A DNA stretch of 64,000 bases, taken from NCBI GenBank assembly GCA_014706295.1, contig JACSVZ010000007.1:7419199-7483198 (forward strand), given 5' to 3'. Source of the DNA: Lycocorax pyrrhopterus obiensis. Lineage: Eukaryota > Chordata > Aves > Passeriformes > Paradisaeidae. A model generated the notes under the pieces. The model made no database searches. It was given only the letters and a program-made list of their open reading frames with translations, and was not told the DNA's origin. The translations under genes and the position numbers were made by a program. Shown in pieces: positions 1 through 13,406 of the stretch (position 1 is its first letter; the number at the start of each line of letters is the position of its first letter).

Positions 1-2573
1 GAGAGCCTTTAAGAGGTGTGCCCTGCTACTCCTGCTGGTTTTGTTCATTACAGTGCAAGTCAAACCAATGGGATCAGTGGGTTCCAAAATCAAAGTAGCA
101 GATGGGTGGAGAAAAATAAGGCATTGTTTGATAAGGATAGATGTTATGTGTGGGCACAGCCAAGAGGAAATGGAGACATAACTCATCCAACTTCTCATAA
201 ATTTTACATACATTTGATCCCAGCTGGTTTCAGAGGGATTTGTGAGTGTTGGTGCATATCAAATATCAGGTCCATTTCGCATCGTAAGGAAGGATAGTCT
301 TGATGAGAGCAAAAGGATGGGCAAGACGAATTCATTAGGGAATGGTCACATGGAAACAGTGGTGGCATGGTTTAGTATTGAAAGGACATGCATCCCTTTG
401 AGTTTTATCCAGGGACAACTTGTACCATGCTCCCTAATTAATGTCTTTAGATTGACTCCCTCTCTTTACTAAGATCCGACTGATACGTTCTTTGTTTATC
501 CACCTGAAGGGATTAAACACGGCATGTACAAGAAGAACAAATCTTTATTAGGATTGATACAAAAAACCTTTTCTGAAGCACGACTGCAGCACAGCAATTT
601 TAATTAGTTTTCACAAATGCTTCCAATTAACACACACAGTGTTTGCTTTTTAGCTACCGAGAAGATTCAGTCACATAGCAAATAAAAAAAGGAACCCTTG
701 ACTTAAGCTTTCATGTGCAGCTTAGCAAAAAGACTGAGAGTAACTTCTTGCTAGGAGTTGGTAGTCTTTCTGCTTTTCAGAAAGTTATTTGCTTCTGCTG
801 TAGGTCTGGGGTTTTTGTTCTTCTGGATGGTAATAGAAAATAATAAAAAAAACCACCTGCCATGTTTTTCAAAGAGATATTAGGAAACCTACTGGCTCTG
901 TGTGTTTTAATCACCCTGATTTGTCTGTGGTGAAAGACAGGAATTGACTAGTCTCCAATTTGTAGTATTTGAACTGTGACCACTTTTTGTTTGCCTCTTC
1001 AGACATTTTGTCTTCTTATGTTTATGGCATTTACTGGAGCTACTTATTTTCCTGATTTGAGTTCCCTAATTGGAATTGCAGCATGTGGTTCAGGTTCTTC
1101 ACATTAGCTGCAATTGTAGCTCAGGTAGCAAACCCTGCCAGTTCCTTTGACAACAGCTTTGCAAGCAGCTCTTCTGAGGAATCTGTAAACCTCTCAGGTG
1201 GAATACTGTGCAGAATGCAAGTGGCTGCATTTTATTTTTTTGTTTATGTCAAACTCCTCTGTGGAAAATGCTGGATTATCCATGTGGTACTGCTATGGTA
1301 CCAAAATGTTAGTGCTTAACGTAATTTATTAAAATAACATTAATTTGTCTTGTTTCCATAAGCAGAACCTTGCTTTAAGCATACTTATGTGTATGGATTA
1401 TACATACAGAAAATATAAGAAGGAAATTAATTACTCTTTGTTTAGGCCACGTAACACTGTCAGTGTCTGTAGGATTGCAGTGTTTGCCATGTAGGGTACA
1501 ATTTACACATTTTTAACTTAACGTGTGGCAGGTTTAGAATGTGGGGGTGATGTGAGAGCCTTGGAGGTGGAAGGGCCACACGCCTCAAGAAGTTTCTTGT
1601 TACTGCTCTGTGGACTAAATGCTGCTCAGGATTTTTAAGGTTTGGATATTAATTATAGCTCTGAGTTTAGTACCTATGGGAGCAGCCTCCTCCTGTGATA
1701 TAAGAATAGAGCTGTCTAAACCCTCTGAGGTTAACTGAGATGAATGCTATGTAGGAAAATGAGATCATTACCCAGGCCAAAGTTGTCTTCAATGCAACAT
1801 ATTGCAGTATGCAGACAAGGTAGAAACTTAATGTTCATAGATGGAGAGAATTTAATCATGGAATTTCATTACAAATTCAGCTGTTCAGGAAGCGCTCTTT
1901 TGAAGATGCCAAAGGGTTTAAATCTGAGAAGTCAGGCAGTACCTATTCTGAAAAATGTGGATATACTGCAAATCAAATTGCAAATCATTGCAAATAAAAA
2001 TCCAGTCCAAGGAAATTAGCCGGTATCTGTGCAAAATCATTGTTCACAGTGAAAGGTCAAATGGGATACTGGAAGAATTGGATAGGAGGTAGTTTCAAGC
2101 CTTTGGATATCTATAATAAATGGAGTCTGGTAGGTTTTCTGCAGAGCTACAGACTACAGCACGGCTGGCTAAATGAGATACAAGCAGTACTTAATGCTAA
2201 CAGTCCTTCATGGAAAGCTGTCCTGGAAAAAAAAATGTAAAATTCCCAAGTAATATTTTATGTAAATGTCAGGATTCAGAATTATAATGTATATAAAAAT
2301 AATAATGTCAGTAAAAATTAAGCTGGGAAGTCATTTAAATTTGCTGCATTTATTGGAAAAAATGAAGCTATTTGAAAAATGTGGTGGGGAAGGGCCTGGA
2401 TACAAGGGCCCATGTGCATAGTTTTCCACATGAACAATCAGTTTCACACATCTCGAGTTGTTCTTAATGGGCAGTGACTGATGGGGTCCCAGGAGTCTCT
2501 CTGCTTTGACCACAGGTGTTCAAGCCTTGCTTCAGAAGGTAAATTTTGAAGTAAAGGGCCAAAATTAAATGAC

Positions 2574-2599
2574 AAAAAAAAAAAAAAGAGAGAGAGAGG
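2574..2599. repeat. Poly-A followed by (GA)n simple repeat
   Basis: Fourteen consecutive A bases run directly into six GA units. No target-site duplication or retroposon body is recognisable upstream, so this is a plain compound microsatellite. Confidence 0.9.
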
Positions 2600-5447
2600 A
2601 AGGAAACAAACCGAAATTATCGTAAATTCTACCCGAATACAAATGTTGAACAAACCTGGTGTAATATATCTAAGTATTAGCAGGAGACACTGTAATTCAA
2701 AAATATTCTCCTCAACTCTTTTTTGCCTAATAATGAAAAAAATTAAGTAAGGAGCTTTTAAGATGTTGTTTTGTTTTGTTTTTTTTTAATTTAGGCGTTA
2801 TCTTCACGTGTGGAACTTTTCTTTAGTGAGACCTCCCAAGATGTGAGGCATTTCAGTGCCCAGGTGGTGTTTTTGATTCCAGTCCATTTTCTGTGACCCT
2901 TTACCGTCAGCATCCCAGGAGCTGCTGCGCTGGCAGTGCCGGGTGTTGATGCATGACTGATCCAGAGAGACAAACCTGTGGAATGCCAGGCAGCAGGTCA
3001 AGAACTGCTGTGTGTTTTCTTGTGCTTTCTCAGCCAGCCCAGCCAGCTCTGCTTTTGCTGACAAAAAGAGAACTCGAGCTGGTAGCCCAGCCTGCTTCCT
3101 GTAGTCCAGAGCAGGAGCTGTCCTTCCCTGGAAGTCCCAGCCATCTGCAGAGTAAAGCAGAAGGCTGGAGCAGCCCAGTCACCTGAGCCTCCAGCTGCTC
3201 ACTTGGGTGTAAATCCAGGAGCAAGTGCTGGAGCTGGTGGGATTCTGTCTTACTTCAGCACAGTGAAAATACACTTTTACTGCTTGTAGTGTAAAAAAAA
3301 CTATTGACACTACTGCCAATTGCTTCTAGGGAGCAGGAGAGGCAAGGCTGGTGTGTGCTCTTGTGTGTGCATGTTTTATGCAGGCAAGGTTTCCACCCTG
3401 CTGGGAGGCATACTAATAGCCAGATTAACATACTTTAGTTTTAAAATAACATACTCCCAATTAAGCAGGATTTAACCAAATCTTTCCCAGACTGCAGTAG
3501 GATGCTAATAGCAGTGCTGTTCCTGTGTTGTGAATAGAAAAGGTATAATGAATTTTAGTTCAAGTTAGTGCCTGGGTTATTTTTAATACCTAGACTTTTT
3601 TTTTATGAAAACATAAGGGTTGCTTCTGCTGTCCCTCACATGTTTCTGACGCAAAAAGGCAAGGCATGAACAGCAGTTGTAATACAAGAATTAACTTCCA
3701 AACCTTTCTTTAAAAATAACGGATCGATTGTGATTAGGTGCCCACAGAGAAATTTTCTGTAATAACTGATGAAAGGCTTGGAATAATTTGTTACATGCTG
3801 GTATATTTAATCTAAAGATACAATTTCAGTGGTATTGTGTTCTCTCTAGACTTGCAGTTTAGGATTTTTAGGAAGCAGTGGATGATCCAGTAGTATAATA
3901 AACAGTTTTCTTGGAGATCACATTTGCTGGATTTAGAGATTTTATACAGCTACCAAATGGCACAGTCCCAGCACTGTGTTATTCCTAAGAAGTAAGCAAA
4001 TATGCTGGGAAAGAAGCAAGCCAGAATTTGTTGCTTTAATTTGAAAATGTTCATAGTTGATTCTTCCAAAAAACCAATTTTTATCTTTAGATGGCAACAA
4101 ATCCTGTGGCTCTTACGGTATTCAAACCAAATCATTTCCGATTTGAATAGGGGCTTTACAGGCATAAAAACTATTTGGATTTTGTCCATACTTTAGGAAC
4201 TTTCAAAAATGAGCAGTTGTAACTTCCAAGTTCTTCAAAATGATGTGAATTAAAAGCCACAACTTCTACAGCGCAGTAGCTGCCTCCCAAGTTGTCCCAA
4301 ATGAACTTGGCAGTGTCGCTGAGGTGACATTCCTCGAAGGGTTGTAGTGGAAGTGCACTCTGAAGGCAGCTCTTTGCTTGCTTGCTAGGTGATGGGGTAG
4401 GTCCTGCTCCTTCTCTGTGTGCCAGGTGAGCAGCATTTGATGGCTGTGCAAGGTAATAAATTGTGTTTGGCAGAATTTTTCAAGACTGTATGATATAATA
4501 AGAGGATATGTGAGAGCTGACTTTTTCGAGGGGTGATTTTAACTTGCACTTCCAGTGACATCATGTGTGATGTTGCATTTGGGACCCAGTCATATAACAG
4601 TGTTTTCTGAGAAGTTCTCATTGACTTCAGTGACTCCAGTATTTCACATGTAAAATTTTTACCTGCAAGGAGTATTACCTGATCTACTCTGTTTGTATTG
4701 CCAGAGATGTATTAACCATTAGAATAACAAACAAAAATTGCTCATATTGGGATAATTTGCTTTTATTTTTATTCTGAGAAACATCTTGTGTGACTGCAGC
4801 TCTGTTGATATAAAAACCAGTCCTTTTTGTGAACTAATCCCATCTGCTGAAAAGAGCCCTCCTGCCCAGGCAGGCTGTTATTTCTCCCTGGTGGATTGGG
4901 TGCTGTGTTGCTGTTGCTGTGTGAATTGCATTCTTCTGCAAGTGGCCTTTGAAAGGAGAAGATAATAGAAGGTCACGCACAACATGATCACAGGTAGCCA
5001 AGAAATCAATCTTTCTGGCTTGGAATATGGACAGAACAGTTTGCATCTGATGTGTAGGAATTGTCTGGTACAGTAAGAGTCATTCAACCAAAATCAAAAG
5101 TTACCAAATGTAACTCTACATTTGGGCAAGGTTAAAGAAAAAGGAAAGGGCACTGTGAAATAGTGTTATTGCTGTCCTGACCCTCAAGGATGCTTTCATA
5201 GTATCATCAGGTTTTGTGCATGTTGGTTTGCTCCCAGTGAAGGGATTCTATGCAATAAATATAAAGTTAGGTAATAATTTCTGATATCAAGTAAGATTTT
5301 AATAAAAATCAATGTGGCATGCAAGGCTAAGTCCTATTTATTAAAATCAAAACCTGTCTTTTAATGCTCTCTGTCACTCTTTTAAATAACTATTTAGCAG
5401 TGAGAGTTACTTCATATTGTTTACTTGGACCTGCTTTGAGTCAAAGA

Positions 5448-5488
5448 TTGGATTGCGGAGGTCCCCTTCCAACAAGTATTCCGTGATT
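5448..5488 (+). mobile_element. CR1 LINE, short 3'-terminal fragment
   Basis: A stretch of about 40 bp resembles the extreme 3' UTR of avian CR1: ttggattg, then ggaggtccccttccaac, then a diverged form of the attctgtgatt tail. This is the usual 5'-truncated end product of CR1 retroposition. It is short and diverged, so the call rests on the order of three motifs and not on length. Confidence 0.5.
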
Positions 5489-7019
5489 GCTTTCTGTTTC
5501 CTCTTCCTTTCATAGTCCTGTTCTCAGCTGTTGGAGAGAGGTTTGATCCAGAGAGCAGTATTAGCAGCTCTGTTTCGTACAGTTCTGAGTATTTGCATAT
5601 TCCATTTTTAATGCAACTTATGTGACTAATTTCCTCAGAATCCGCTCCAGAAATAAAGTAGTTACACTTGGACTGTTGTTTTTTTAATTGGCAGGGGTTT
5701 TTTTTTTTCCTTATGAATCTTTTATCATAACGTGAAGTGCCACGCTGTTTCTTGGAGTCATGATTATTTATCAGGTTTATAGTACAGTGAGCAACTTGCT
5801 GCATCTTATGGTTATGAAAGTAGAGAGGTTTCTAATGTGCTCTTCAGATTGTATTTTTCTTGATTTATACAATCTGATCTGGCTTTGTTCAGGCATTTAG
5901 TTTCTTCTCTGAATAGTGATTTTTCTCTTCCACACACATGCAAGAAATAGATTAGAATTAAATGCTGTATATTAAAAAAAAAAAAAGTGCTACTTGGATT
6001 ACTGGAAACAGCTGGGACTAGAATGCATTTCTCAAGCACTTCTTTTAACATTTAAAGGTCATTCTGCAGATGAATCCAGGAACACCAAGGAATGAAATGA
6101 TGAACTCAGAATTTTGGCTGAGGTTATTCCAGCAGTGTATCGTATCACTGTGTCAGCTCTAATGCATGTTCTCCATGCTTATTATGCCTCTCACTTTATG
6201 GCCCCTTTCTAAAACTATTGTATCCAAATAAACAGAAGTGATTCTTGCATCGGATGTGATATAAATAGCTGATTTCAGCAATAGCACTTACTCCTGCCCT
6301 CATTGTTGTGATCATGTTATTGTAGCCATGATCCATCCAATAACAGCCCCTGAATGGGAAGCAGTCATGCGCTGAAAGCTGGAGTGGGATAGTATTCCTG
6401 CTGAGATTAATTCAAGCATCCAGCAATCTGTACATCAAGTGGAACCATTAAGTTTATATAATTAGCTCTGTACTTAAAGATACTTAGAAATTTGAGCACC
6501 TTTGTAGGATTCTAGGTATTGCCCTGAAGAGATACTGGCAGCCTCTGTCCCTCTGGTGCGTGTGGCTGGTGGCAGCACTTGGAAAGTCCCTGTTCCGTGT
6601 TTAGCTGTGTTTGCATGTTCCACACATGCACACCTGACTGGCAGTCTAAGAACAGGCATTTTGTGCCTTTTTATTAGTCCTGCCTTGCCTCTTAAAGAGC
6701 TGGAATGCTCACCTGAGAGCAAGCTTGTTTTCTTCTCCTCTCTAAATATTAACACTTCCCTGTAGTAAGCTCTGCTCTGTACGCAGAGATAAGCGTGTGA
6801 GTCTCCCGTTGTCGGTGGGATGAAAGGGCAGTGTTCAGTTCCTTTGGTGCAATGCATTTCTGTTGACATTTGCAAGATCCCAGATATCAGCTGCCTCTTA
6901 ATCCTGACACAGTGATGTGGAAGAGCCCTTGAATCTGCTCTGAACCAGAGTTCTCGGGGCTGCACATGGGCCACGGCTCAAAATGCAGAATCACAGCCTT
7001 AGGGAAATCATGCGGTAAT

Positions 7020-7240
7020 AATTTGCAGCCCTGGGATTTGGGAGATCCAGGTTCGATCCAGGATCCCTTCTGAAACTTCTGGTGTGACCTTGCAGATTCA
7101 TCTGGCATCTTAATTTATGTCTCTGTCTTGCAAAGTGTTGGGAGACTGCTGCTAGAGTGTGGGCTCAGTGATGGTTACGATGGGATGCACCTTATATGAA
7201 CTGAGTGCTGTCTTCAAACAATATTTAATAAATAATAGAA
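7020..7240 (+). mobile_element. MIR/CORE-SINE-like ancient SINE remnant
   Basis: The order of motifs matches a tRNA-derived CORE-SINE of the MIR type: a B-box-like ggttcgatcc near 7050, then acttctggtgtgacctt near 7074, a tctctgtcttgcaaag stretch, and an AT-rich end with aatatttaataaataat near 7220. MIR-family elements are known as rare old residents of sauropsid genomes. Divergence is high and the borders are approximate. The B-box followed by the gtgtgacctt block is the strongest support. Confidence 0.5.
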
Positions 7241-7842
7241 GGGAAATAAAAGGGATTTACAGCCCTTATAATAAAGACGTTATTCCGAAGGATTAGTATT
7301 AACAAAAAATAACAGCTGTAGTATTTCTTTCTTCAGTATCCCACACCTCCATAGCAGACAGTTGACCTGTCAGAGTTTCCAAAAGATCATTTTTGTAGTT
7401 CTTTCCATACTTTTGGAATTTATTAAGACACAGCAATATTTCTATGTAGGACTGAATGATCTGAAGTGTGGTATCCTGCTTTCATGGCTGGGATCGGAAA
7501 TAGACATCATTTAGAAAAAAAACAAAATGAACCAATGTAGTGAACGTGTCTGCTAGATGGCTCAAGGAAGAGTTCCTGGCACAGATTTCTTCTGCAAAGC
7601 CTGGTTTTTGTTGGAAGCTGTTTAACTGCTGTTTTGAAGCGGATTCATTTGCTCTATGTTGTCCTGTTGCTGTAGGATCCCCAGGATCTTACACAAGGAT
7701 TCAGTGAAATGCCCACCTGAGCTCCTTCTATGCGTACAGAAGATGTTTGTGAAGGAGCTGAGAATGGATCAAAGCAGCCCCTATCAAACCCCTTGAAAAC
7801 TTCCCACTCCTCTGTATAGATTCTCCTGGGCAGCTGAGGGAA

Positions 7843-7857
7843 TGTGTGTGTGTGTGT
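7843..7857. repeat. (TG)7 microsatellite
   Basis: A short perfect TG dinucleotide run inside intron sequence, with no other structure associated. Confidence 0.85.
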
Positions 7858-8181
7858 AGGGTGTGAGAGGGGAAATGCATTTCTTTTCCTGCCTTTATTG
7901 TGGGAGAAGGGTGCTGTTCATGTGCTAGAGTAAAGAAACCCTTGGCTTGTAGTCCAAGATATGAGCTGGAATGGGTTGCTGTAGGCAATTTATCTTAATA
8001 GACCTGAGGAGGTCTGACAGCACCTGGGACTTTGGCTTGCTGAATGCAAAGGTTGTGACTGTGAAAGTTCATTACACTCTCTATCTTTACGTGTGGGTAG
8101 CCTGAACTTCTGAGATTAGACTATGCATCTCTGTCAACAGTACGAGTTAGGTATGGGAGTGGAGGAGATGGACTCCACTGC

Positions 8182-8228
8182 TTTTTTTTGCCTTTTTTTT
8201 TTTTGCCTTTTTTTTTTTTTTTTTTTTT
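8182..8228. repeat. Interrupted poly-T tract with GCC spacers
   Basis: Three T runs of 8, 12 and 21 bases are separated by GCC each time, giving a T(n)GCC pattern with growing run lengths. On the minus strand it would be a long A tract, which could be a retroposon tail, but no retroposon body is recognised on either side. Run lengths of this kind are prone to sequencing error. Confidence 0.85.
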
Positions 8229-11200
8229 GAGGTCTGTCCAGATCAATTCCTTGCATCACGTTGGTAATTTCCCCTGGGTGGTTTATCTGTTACCAGATAA
8301 CATGGGGTTATTAAGTACGTGTGCACAGCAGGCCCCCCTTATCTGCTTGTGCATTGTTGCCCTCTGTTGCAGACATTCTCTATACACATGTGCATTACAA
8401 ATGACATGCCTCTTATCTGGTTATAAATATTTTCCATTTGGAATTATCTGCTTCTGCTACAGAGATGAGAGGTGATCACTTGAGCATGAAAGATAAGGGA
8501 CCAGAGGTAAGAAAAATAAAAATGATGAAGCACTGAGCTGCATACGAAATAAGTGGCATAGTGCACATATCCTATTAGATAAAGTGCAGCGAAACAGGTT
8601 CTCTTCTGTACCTAGCTGCTGCCATGAATCAAGTTATTACATGAATTCAGGTTGGTTGCCTACAGAGCGACTGAGGGGGAAGAGAGGAAGGGTTTTGCAG
8701 CAAACCTGTTATAACAGGCTTTCTTTATTTGCCAGAAATTAAGTTAGCTATGTTAATACATGTTAAAATTGTGTAAAATTGGAAAAGCGGCTCTTCTTGT
8801 TCCTAAGACTTAGAGCCACAAATAATCAGGTAAAGAAGATGGAAAAGTCTTGATTTAAAATTAATTGGCTTGCGCAAATTTTGTCTTTTTGCCAATTGAC
8901 TGGTCTTTCATGCAGAAGCAAGATATACCTGATGAGACAGATGTTCCCAGTGTGGCAGCAGCCCTCGTGGTGAAAGGCTGTTTCGCCTTCCTGCAGGGCA
9001 GTGGATCCCATTGTGACCTGCTGCATAGGGAATTCAGGAAGGCTCTGGGATCCTTGCCAGAAGCAAGCTGACCAGTGGTCTCTTGGCTCCAAACCCAGGC
9101 ATAAGCTCCTGCTGTATTCTTGCAGCTGCTATAATGATTTGCCTTTAAAAGTGTCCTTTATGGTCCAAGAAAATATCCAACACTTTTCATTACCTGGGGA
9201 CCAGAGTGTGCCTTCTAGGCAGCTCAGTGAACGCACAGAGATAAAATAATGAATTGGCAGGTTTTTACCCCTTTCATATAATGTGTCAATCCACAATTTC
9301 TGGCACAAGGAGGCCAATTGTTAAGTTAAACCCCATTCTGTATTGAATTCTTTCCCTTTACAGCAAAAGAAGTCATGTTTGTGCCAAGGTAGAGGGACAT
9401 GGCAATTCCTGGGCCTTTGACATGGAGTAAATATTTCCCTAGAGGTAAAAGCACAAGGTTTGCAGAGGTGGGAGTAACATGCAGCATGCATTGCTGGGCT
9501 GAGGTCAGCAGGGGCTCTTGGGGTTTAGAAAATGTAGAGTGTTATTTTATTTATATATTTGTTATTTTAGCTCTTTTGGCAAACTTACAACTATGAAAAA
9601 GGTCAGTAAAATGCATCTGTCTCAGCCAAGCATAGTGTGGGGCTTCATAAATGTAGCTGTTCTGAGAGATTTGAGCTCGTTTAGGCACTCGGAGTGGGAG
9701 TATGTTAAAGCATGAAAGTTACTGAAAGTGAGCCTTAATTGGCTGTTCTTTAAGCTCCTTCTCCATGACTGTGAGGCAGTAATTTGTTATTTATGACAAC
9801 GCTGTATCAATTACTTTGAAATGTGAAGTCTGTGGACAGACCCACAGCTGCTGTAGGACACTGGTGTAAGGGGCTGACATCACTGGGCGTTGAGCCTGGC
9901 CGCTTCTCAATTTAGGGAGGACAGAGGCTTACAAAAGTTAGCCCACGTCATGCAACTGGATCAAGAGCATGATCTGTAGATGGCTTTCCTTTTGAGAAAG
10001 TGTGGTGGCTGATGCCTTCTGACTCCTCATGCTCCTTGTTCCATCCTGTCCTGCTTCTGCCGTTTCCTAAAAAGGCAAAGTTGTATGAGTTCTTTAGCAC
10101 TGCTTTGTCACACTGAGTAGGGGAACTTGACAAACAAAATCTTTGTCAATTTATTAAAAACAAACAAACAACCTCTTAGAAGTGTTTGAACTTAATTATG
10201 TTAATATTAAACATAATTATGGCACACTAATTATGTTTTCTACATTTGCGAGGAGAGTTGTGCTGTGCTCTCCAGACATCTGTACCATATAGAGACAGGT
10301 GGTAGAGTGCAACATTTCCAAGTGCCATTTTCCCTTTCCATATATGGCTGCTCTTTCATTCCAATTGCAGATCCTCATTCAGCTTAGTCAAATTGAGTCC
10401 TTATTTGAGAGCTTCTGCGCTGAAAGGCAAATGCATCTATCTTTATAAGCCTGTTTGTTTCCATAATTAGACACTGAATCAACAGTGTATTGAAGATGAC
10501 ACATTTGCTTATTCCCTGTCTTCTCCCTGTGGTGGCATAAAGCAGTGAAGCACAATAATTAATGAAAAAGACTGTTTATTATTCAGGCAACATGTCTTGA
10601 AGTGGGAAAAAAAAAAAGAACATGGGTTAAAATGATACTGCTGAAGACCATCAGTGCCATAGCAAAGCGTATGAATAGTTCTGGGGGGAGAGTCCCATCA
10701 TCCAGGCCAGTTGGGCTGGGTGCTCTAAAACTGTCAATACAATTGAACTCAGAGTTCTCATGTAAAACTCAGGAAGACGTGGAATGCACGGGGAAAAAAC
10801 TGACTCAACTGTTTTGCTAGGGCATCTTTAAAGTTCTTTCCAAAATTGTGACTTTTTAAGCTTCACTAACATGTCTTCTCTGTCCTGTGGCTGAGTGAAA
10901 ATGATACATTTTTTTCACAGCCTTATCTTTTCTTCTGGGAGAATATGCCCAGTAGGTTTTGTAAGACAAAGGGTGCACATAATGCTCTGCTCAGCACTCT
11001 GCCTTTGCAAAGCAAAGCTGATCTGTTTTAAATAACAAGGGCCAGAAAGTGCCTGGCTGCAAAAGTGCCTGCTCTGTCTCCTGTGGACATGCCACAGAGT
11101 GAGTTGCTGCTTGTGGGCCAGCGTTGAGCATTAGGTAAAGAGCAGCAGTTTCCTCCACCTCCTGAGGTGATCCTGAAGCCCAGGGGATGGTTCCTCCATG

Positions 11201-12564
11201 CTGACTGACCATGGGTAAGCCGCCAGGGTTCCCCTGAGATGCTCTCAGGCCATTCACTTCATTTGCAAAGAGCTGCAGTGTACCCAGAAAATCAGAAGCG
11301 TGCACTGCCTAGTAAATGTCACAGCTCTAATGTGCAGCTGAAGTCGTGCTGGTGGCAAGCCAAGGTTTGGGTTCTGTTCCATTTCCATCTGTTTCCATAC
11401 TACACCTAGCTATGAAATAGATTTTGTGTTTACTCAAGCTTCTGTAGTCGGTCCACATTAGGAAAAGTATAAGGCAGGAGTAAGAATAGGCCACTTACTG
11501 AAATGGAGTGATTGAGAGAACAGAGACTATCAAAGCTACTGATTTTTGAGTCCTTGATTAGAGCCTGCGTTCCTTTCACACAGTTTATCCTCAGTGGTGA
11601 TGCTGCGTTGTTGTGGCAAATAAAGCTTCCTGGTATTGCAAAGCTGGGAGCAGCCACTTACACGGAGAACAAAGCTTTGAGCGTCGTGTTTTGCTATTCA
11701 CCCCTCCACAGTGTTGCATTTTGGGAACAGAGAACAGGTTTGTACTGTTTTTAGGTGCATAGAATTACCGTAACATAAATGTCTTCAATTTAACATGCTG
11801 TTAGCTAGTGGTTGGTTTGATAGTTCTGTGCTTCCTACAAATCTCTGTGTTTGGGGATGAGCGGTAAGAACATGTGGTTTGGCACAAGCATGATAGAAAT
11901 TAATGTGGGGTTTTTTTTACTTTATAAAGGAGAAAAAGTGTATTGGTCAATAAGCAGCAAGTCTAATACAGAATAGAATAGTGGTCTATGCTGTGTGTGT
12001 AAGTGGCTTATATTGTTTATTCCAGGTGATGCAGTCACAGGCAAATTGAATGGATATTGGCAATGTAATGTCGAAAATTCTGGGAACATATCCAATCAAT
12101 TCATGAAATAATGCTGCAGTTTAAATACTCGGATAGACATGATCAGCAGACTATTTCTTTTTAATTATTGTTTTTATGAAAACCTGTAAGTATCAGCAGT
12201 TTTCTGTGGTATTCTCTCATTTCATGCAGAGTTCATTGACACAAAGGCACGTGGCAGGCACAGTCCTGCAAGGCCTGTGGAACCAGCTGCATCACACCTG
12301 GTGGCTATCCAAGAATCATTACAAACAGGGATGGGTTTAAGGAGTCTTTGTACTTGATCAGCTCTGTTCCTCTTTGTCAGCTCAAGAGAGGACACACCCA
12401 CCTCCTTTCTAAGGATGAACATTTAACGTGGCTCATAAAGTGTGCTTGCTTTTCATTTTCTGTGGCATTAACCATTCTAGTGTGCCTGTTGTCCAGATCT
12501 GTTTGAGTTGACCAGTTCCCTGAGTGGAAGGCTGATGGTTTGAGAAGCTACCTGGGCTCAATGC

Positions 12565-12672
12565 AGGACACCCCAAAAAATCACATGAGAATGCTCCTGA
12601 GAGCCTTGTCCAAACACTTCCTGAACTCAGACAGGCTTGGTGCTGTGACCACTGCCCTGGGGAACCTGTTCC
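12565..12672 (-). mobile_element. CR1 LINE fragment, antisense to GALNT18
   Basis: The plus strand reads as the reverse complement of the CR1 3' region. Diagnostic blocks are atgctcctgagagccttgtc, aacacttcctgaactc and gctgtgaccactgccctggg, followed by gaacctgttcc. In the sense orientation these encode the C-terminal end of the CR1 reverse-transcriptase ORF around its His-Trp-Asn motif. Both ends are truncated and no terminal repeat tail is visible. It abuts a MIR-like piece. Confidence 0.7.
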
Positions 12673-12680
12673 TCAGGAGT

Positions 12681-12745
12681 TGAGTGGCTTGCCCAAGTTT
12701 TCACAGAAAGAACTAGTCAGCACTGAGCTTTTAATGCAGATTTGA
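12681..12745 (-). mobile_element. MIR-like SINE fragment, antisense
   Basis: The plus strand carries gagtggcttgcccaagtttt, then cacagaaagaactagtcagc, then actgagctt. This parallels the reverse complement of the MIR core, which reads roughly: gtgacttgcccaagg, then cacacagctagtaag, then a gag-rich end. It is immediately next to the antisense CR1 piece, so the CR1 may have landed beside or in an older SINE. Confidence 0.5.
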
Positions 12746-13387
12746 TAATGCGTTACAGCCACAGGAGCATCATTCTGCATCACAGCAAAGGCATTCCTGG
12801 ATCTGTGGAGAGATTCAGAATAAAGGGAACTTAATGTCACAAAGGGAATTCTGAGTGGTACCATAATGTAAATAGAACATAGGAATGCTAATAAAGAATA
12901 GTGAACAGTGCTTTCAGTAAATAGTGATAGTGAACCCAATATTTCAACTCCACATATTGTATTTTCTCATGCAGTGGTCTTTAAACCAGAGATATAGTAG
13001 CTGTTGATCTAAGAGTTATTATATTTTAATTAGGAATTATTCTCCTCCAGAGCTTTTACTGGTCTTTGTTCTGAGAGCAAAAGTCATGGAAGTTTTCAGT
13101 CAAGACAGAAACCAGTTGTCAAAGCCAAGAAAGAAAAATGGAAAGAGGAAAAAATAATTGATTTTATTCTTACTTCTCTTTTTTTTCTTGAAATATTGGT
13201 AGAGAGGGTTCATGGAGACTACTTGGGCATATTATTTTTCTGGAAACGTAGGACAGTTGTCTTGTTTGTTGTTACAGTAACATAATATGCTCTTATGTAG
13301 CTATGGCACTTCATTTCATGACATGTTATTGTTAAACAGTGCCAGGATTCTGATGTCAGTCATGTAGGCTAAATAGTTACATCTGAA

Positions 13388-13406
13388 TTTTTTTGTTGTT
13401 GTTGTT
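13388..13406. repeat. Poly-T / (GTT)n simple repeat
   Basis: Seven T bases followed by four GTT units in the intron about 165 bp before an exon acceptor. No functional inference is made. Confidence 0.85.

Noticed and set aside
6474..6974. 166-codon minus-strand open frame, the longest in the window
   Set aside because: No recognisable domain, overlaps open frames on the opposite strand, and lies in intron. Length alone is not unusual in 64 kb.
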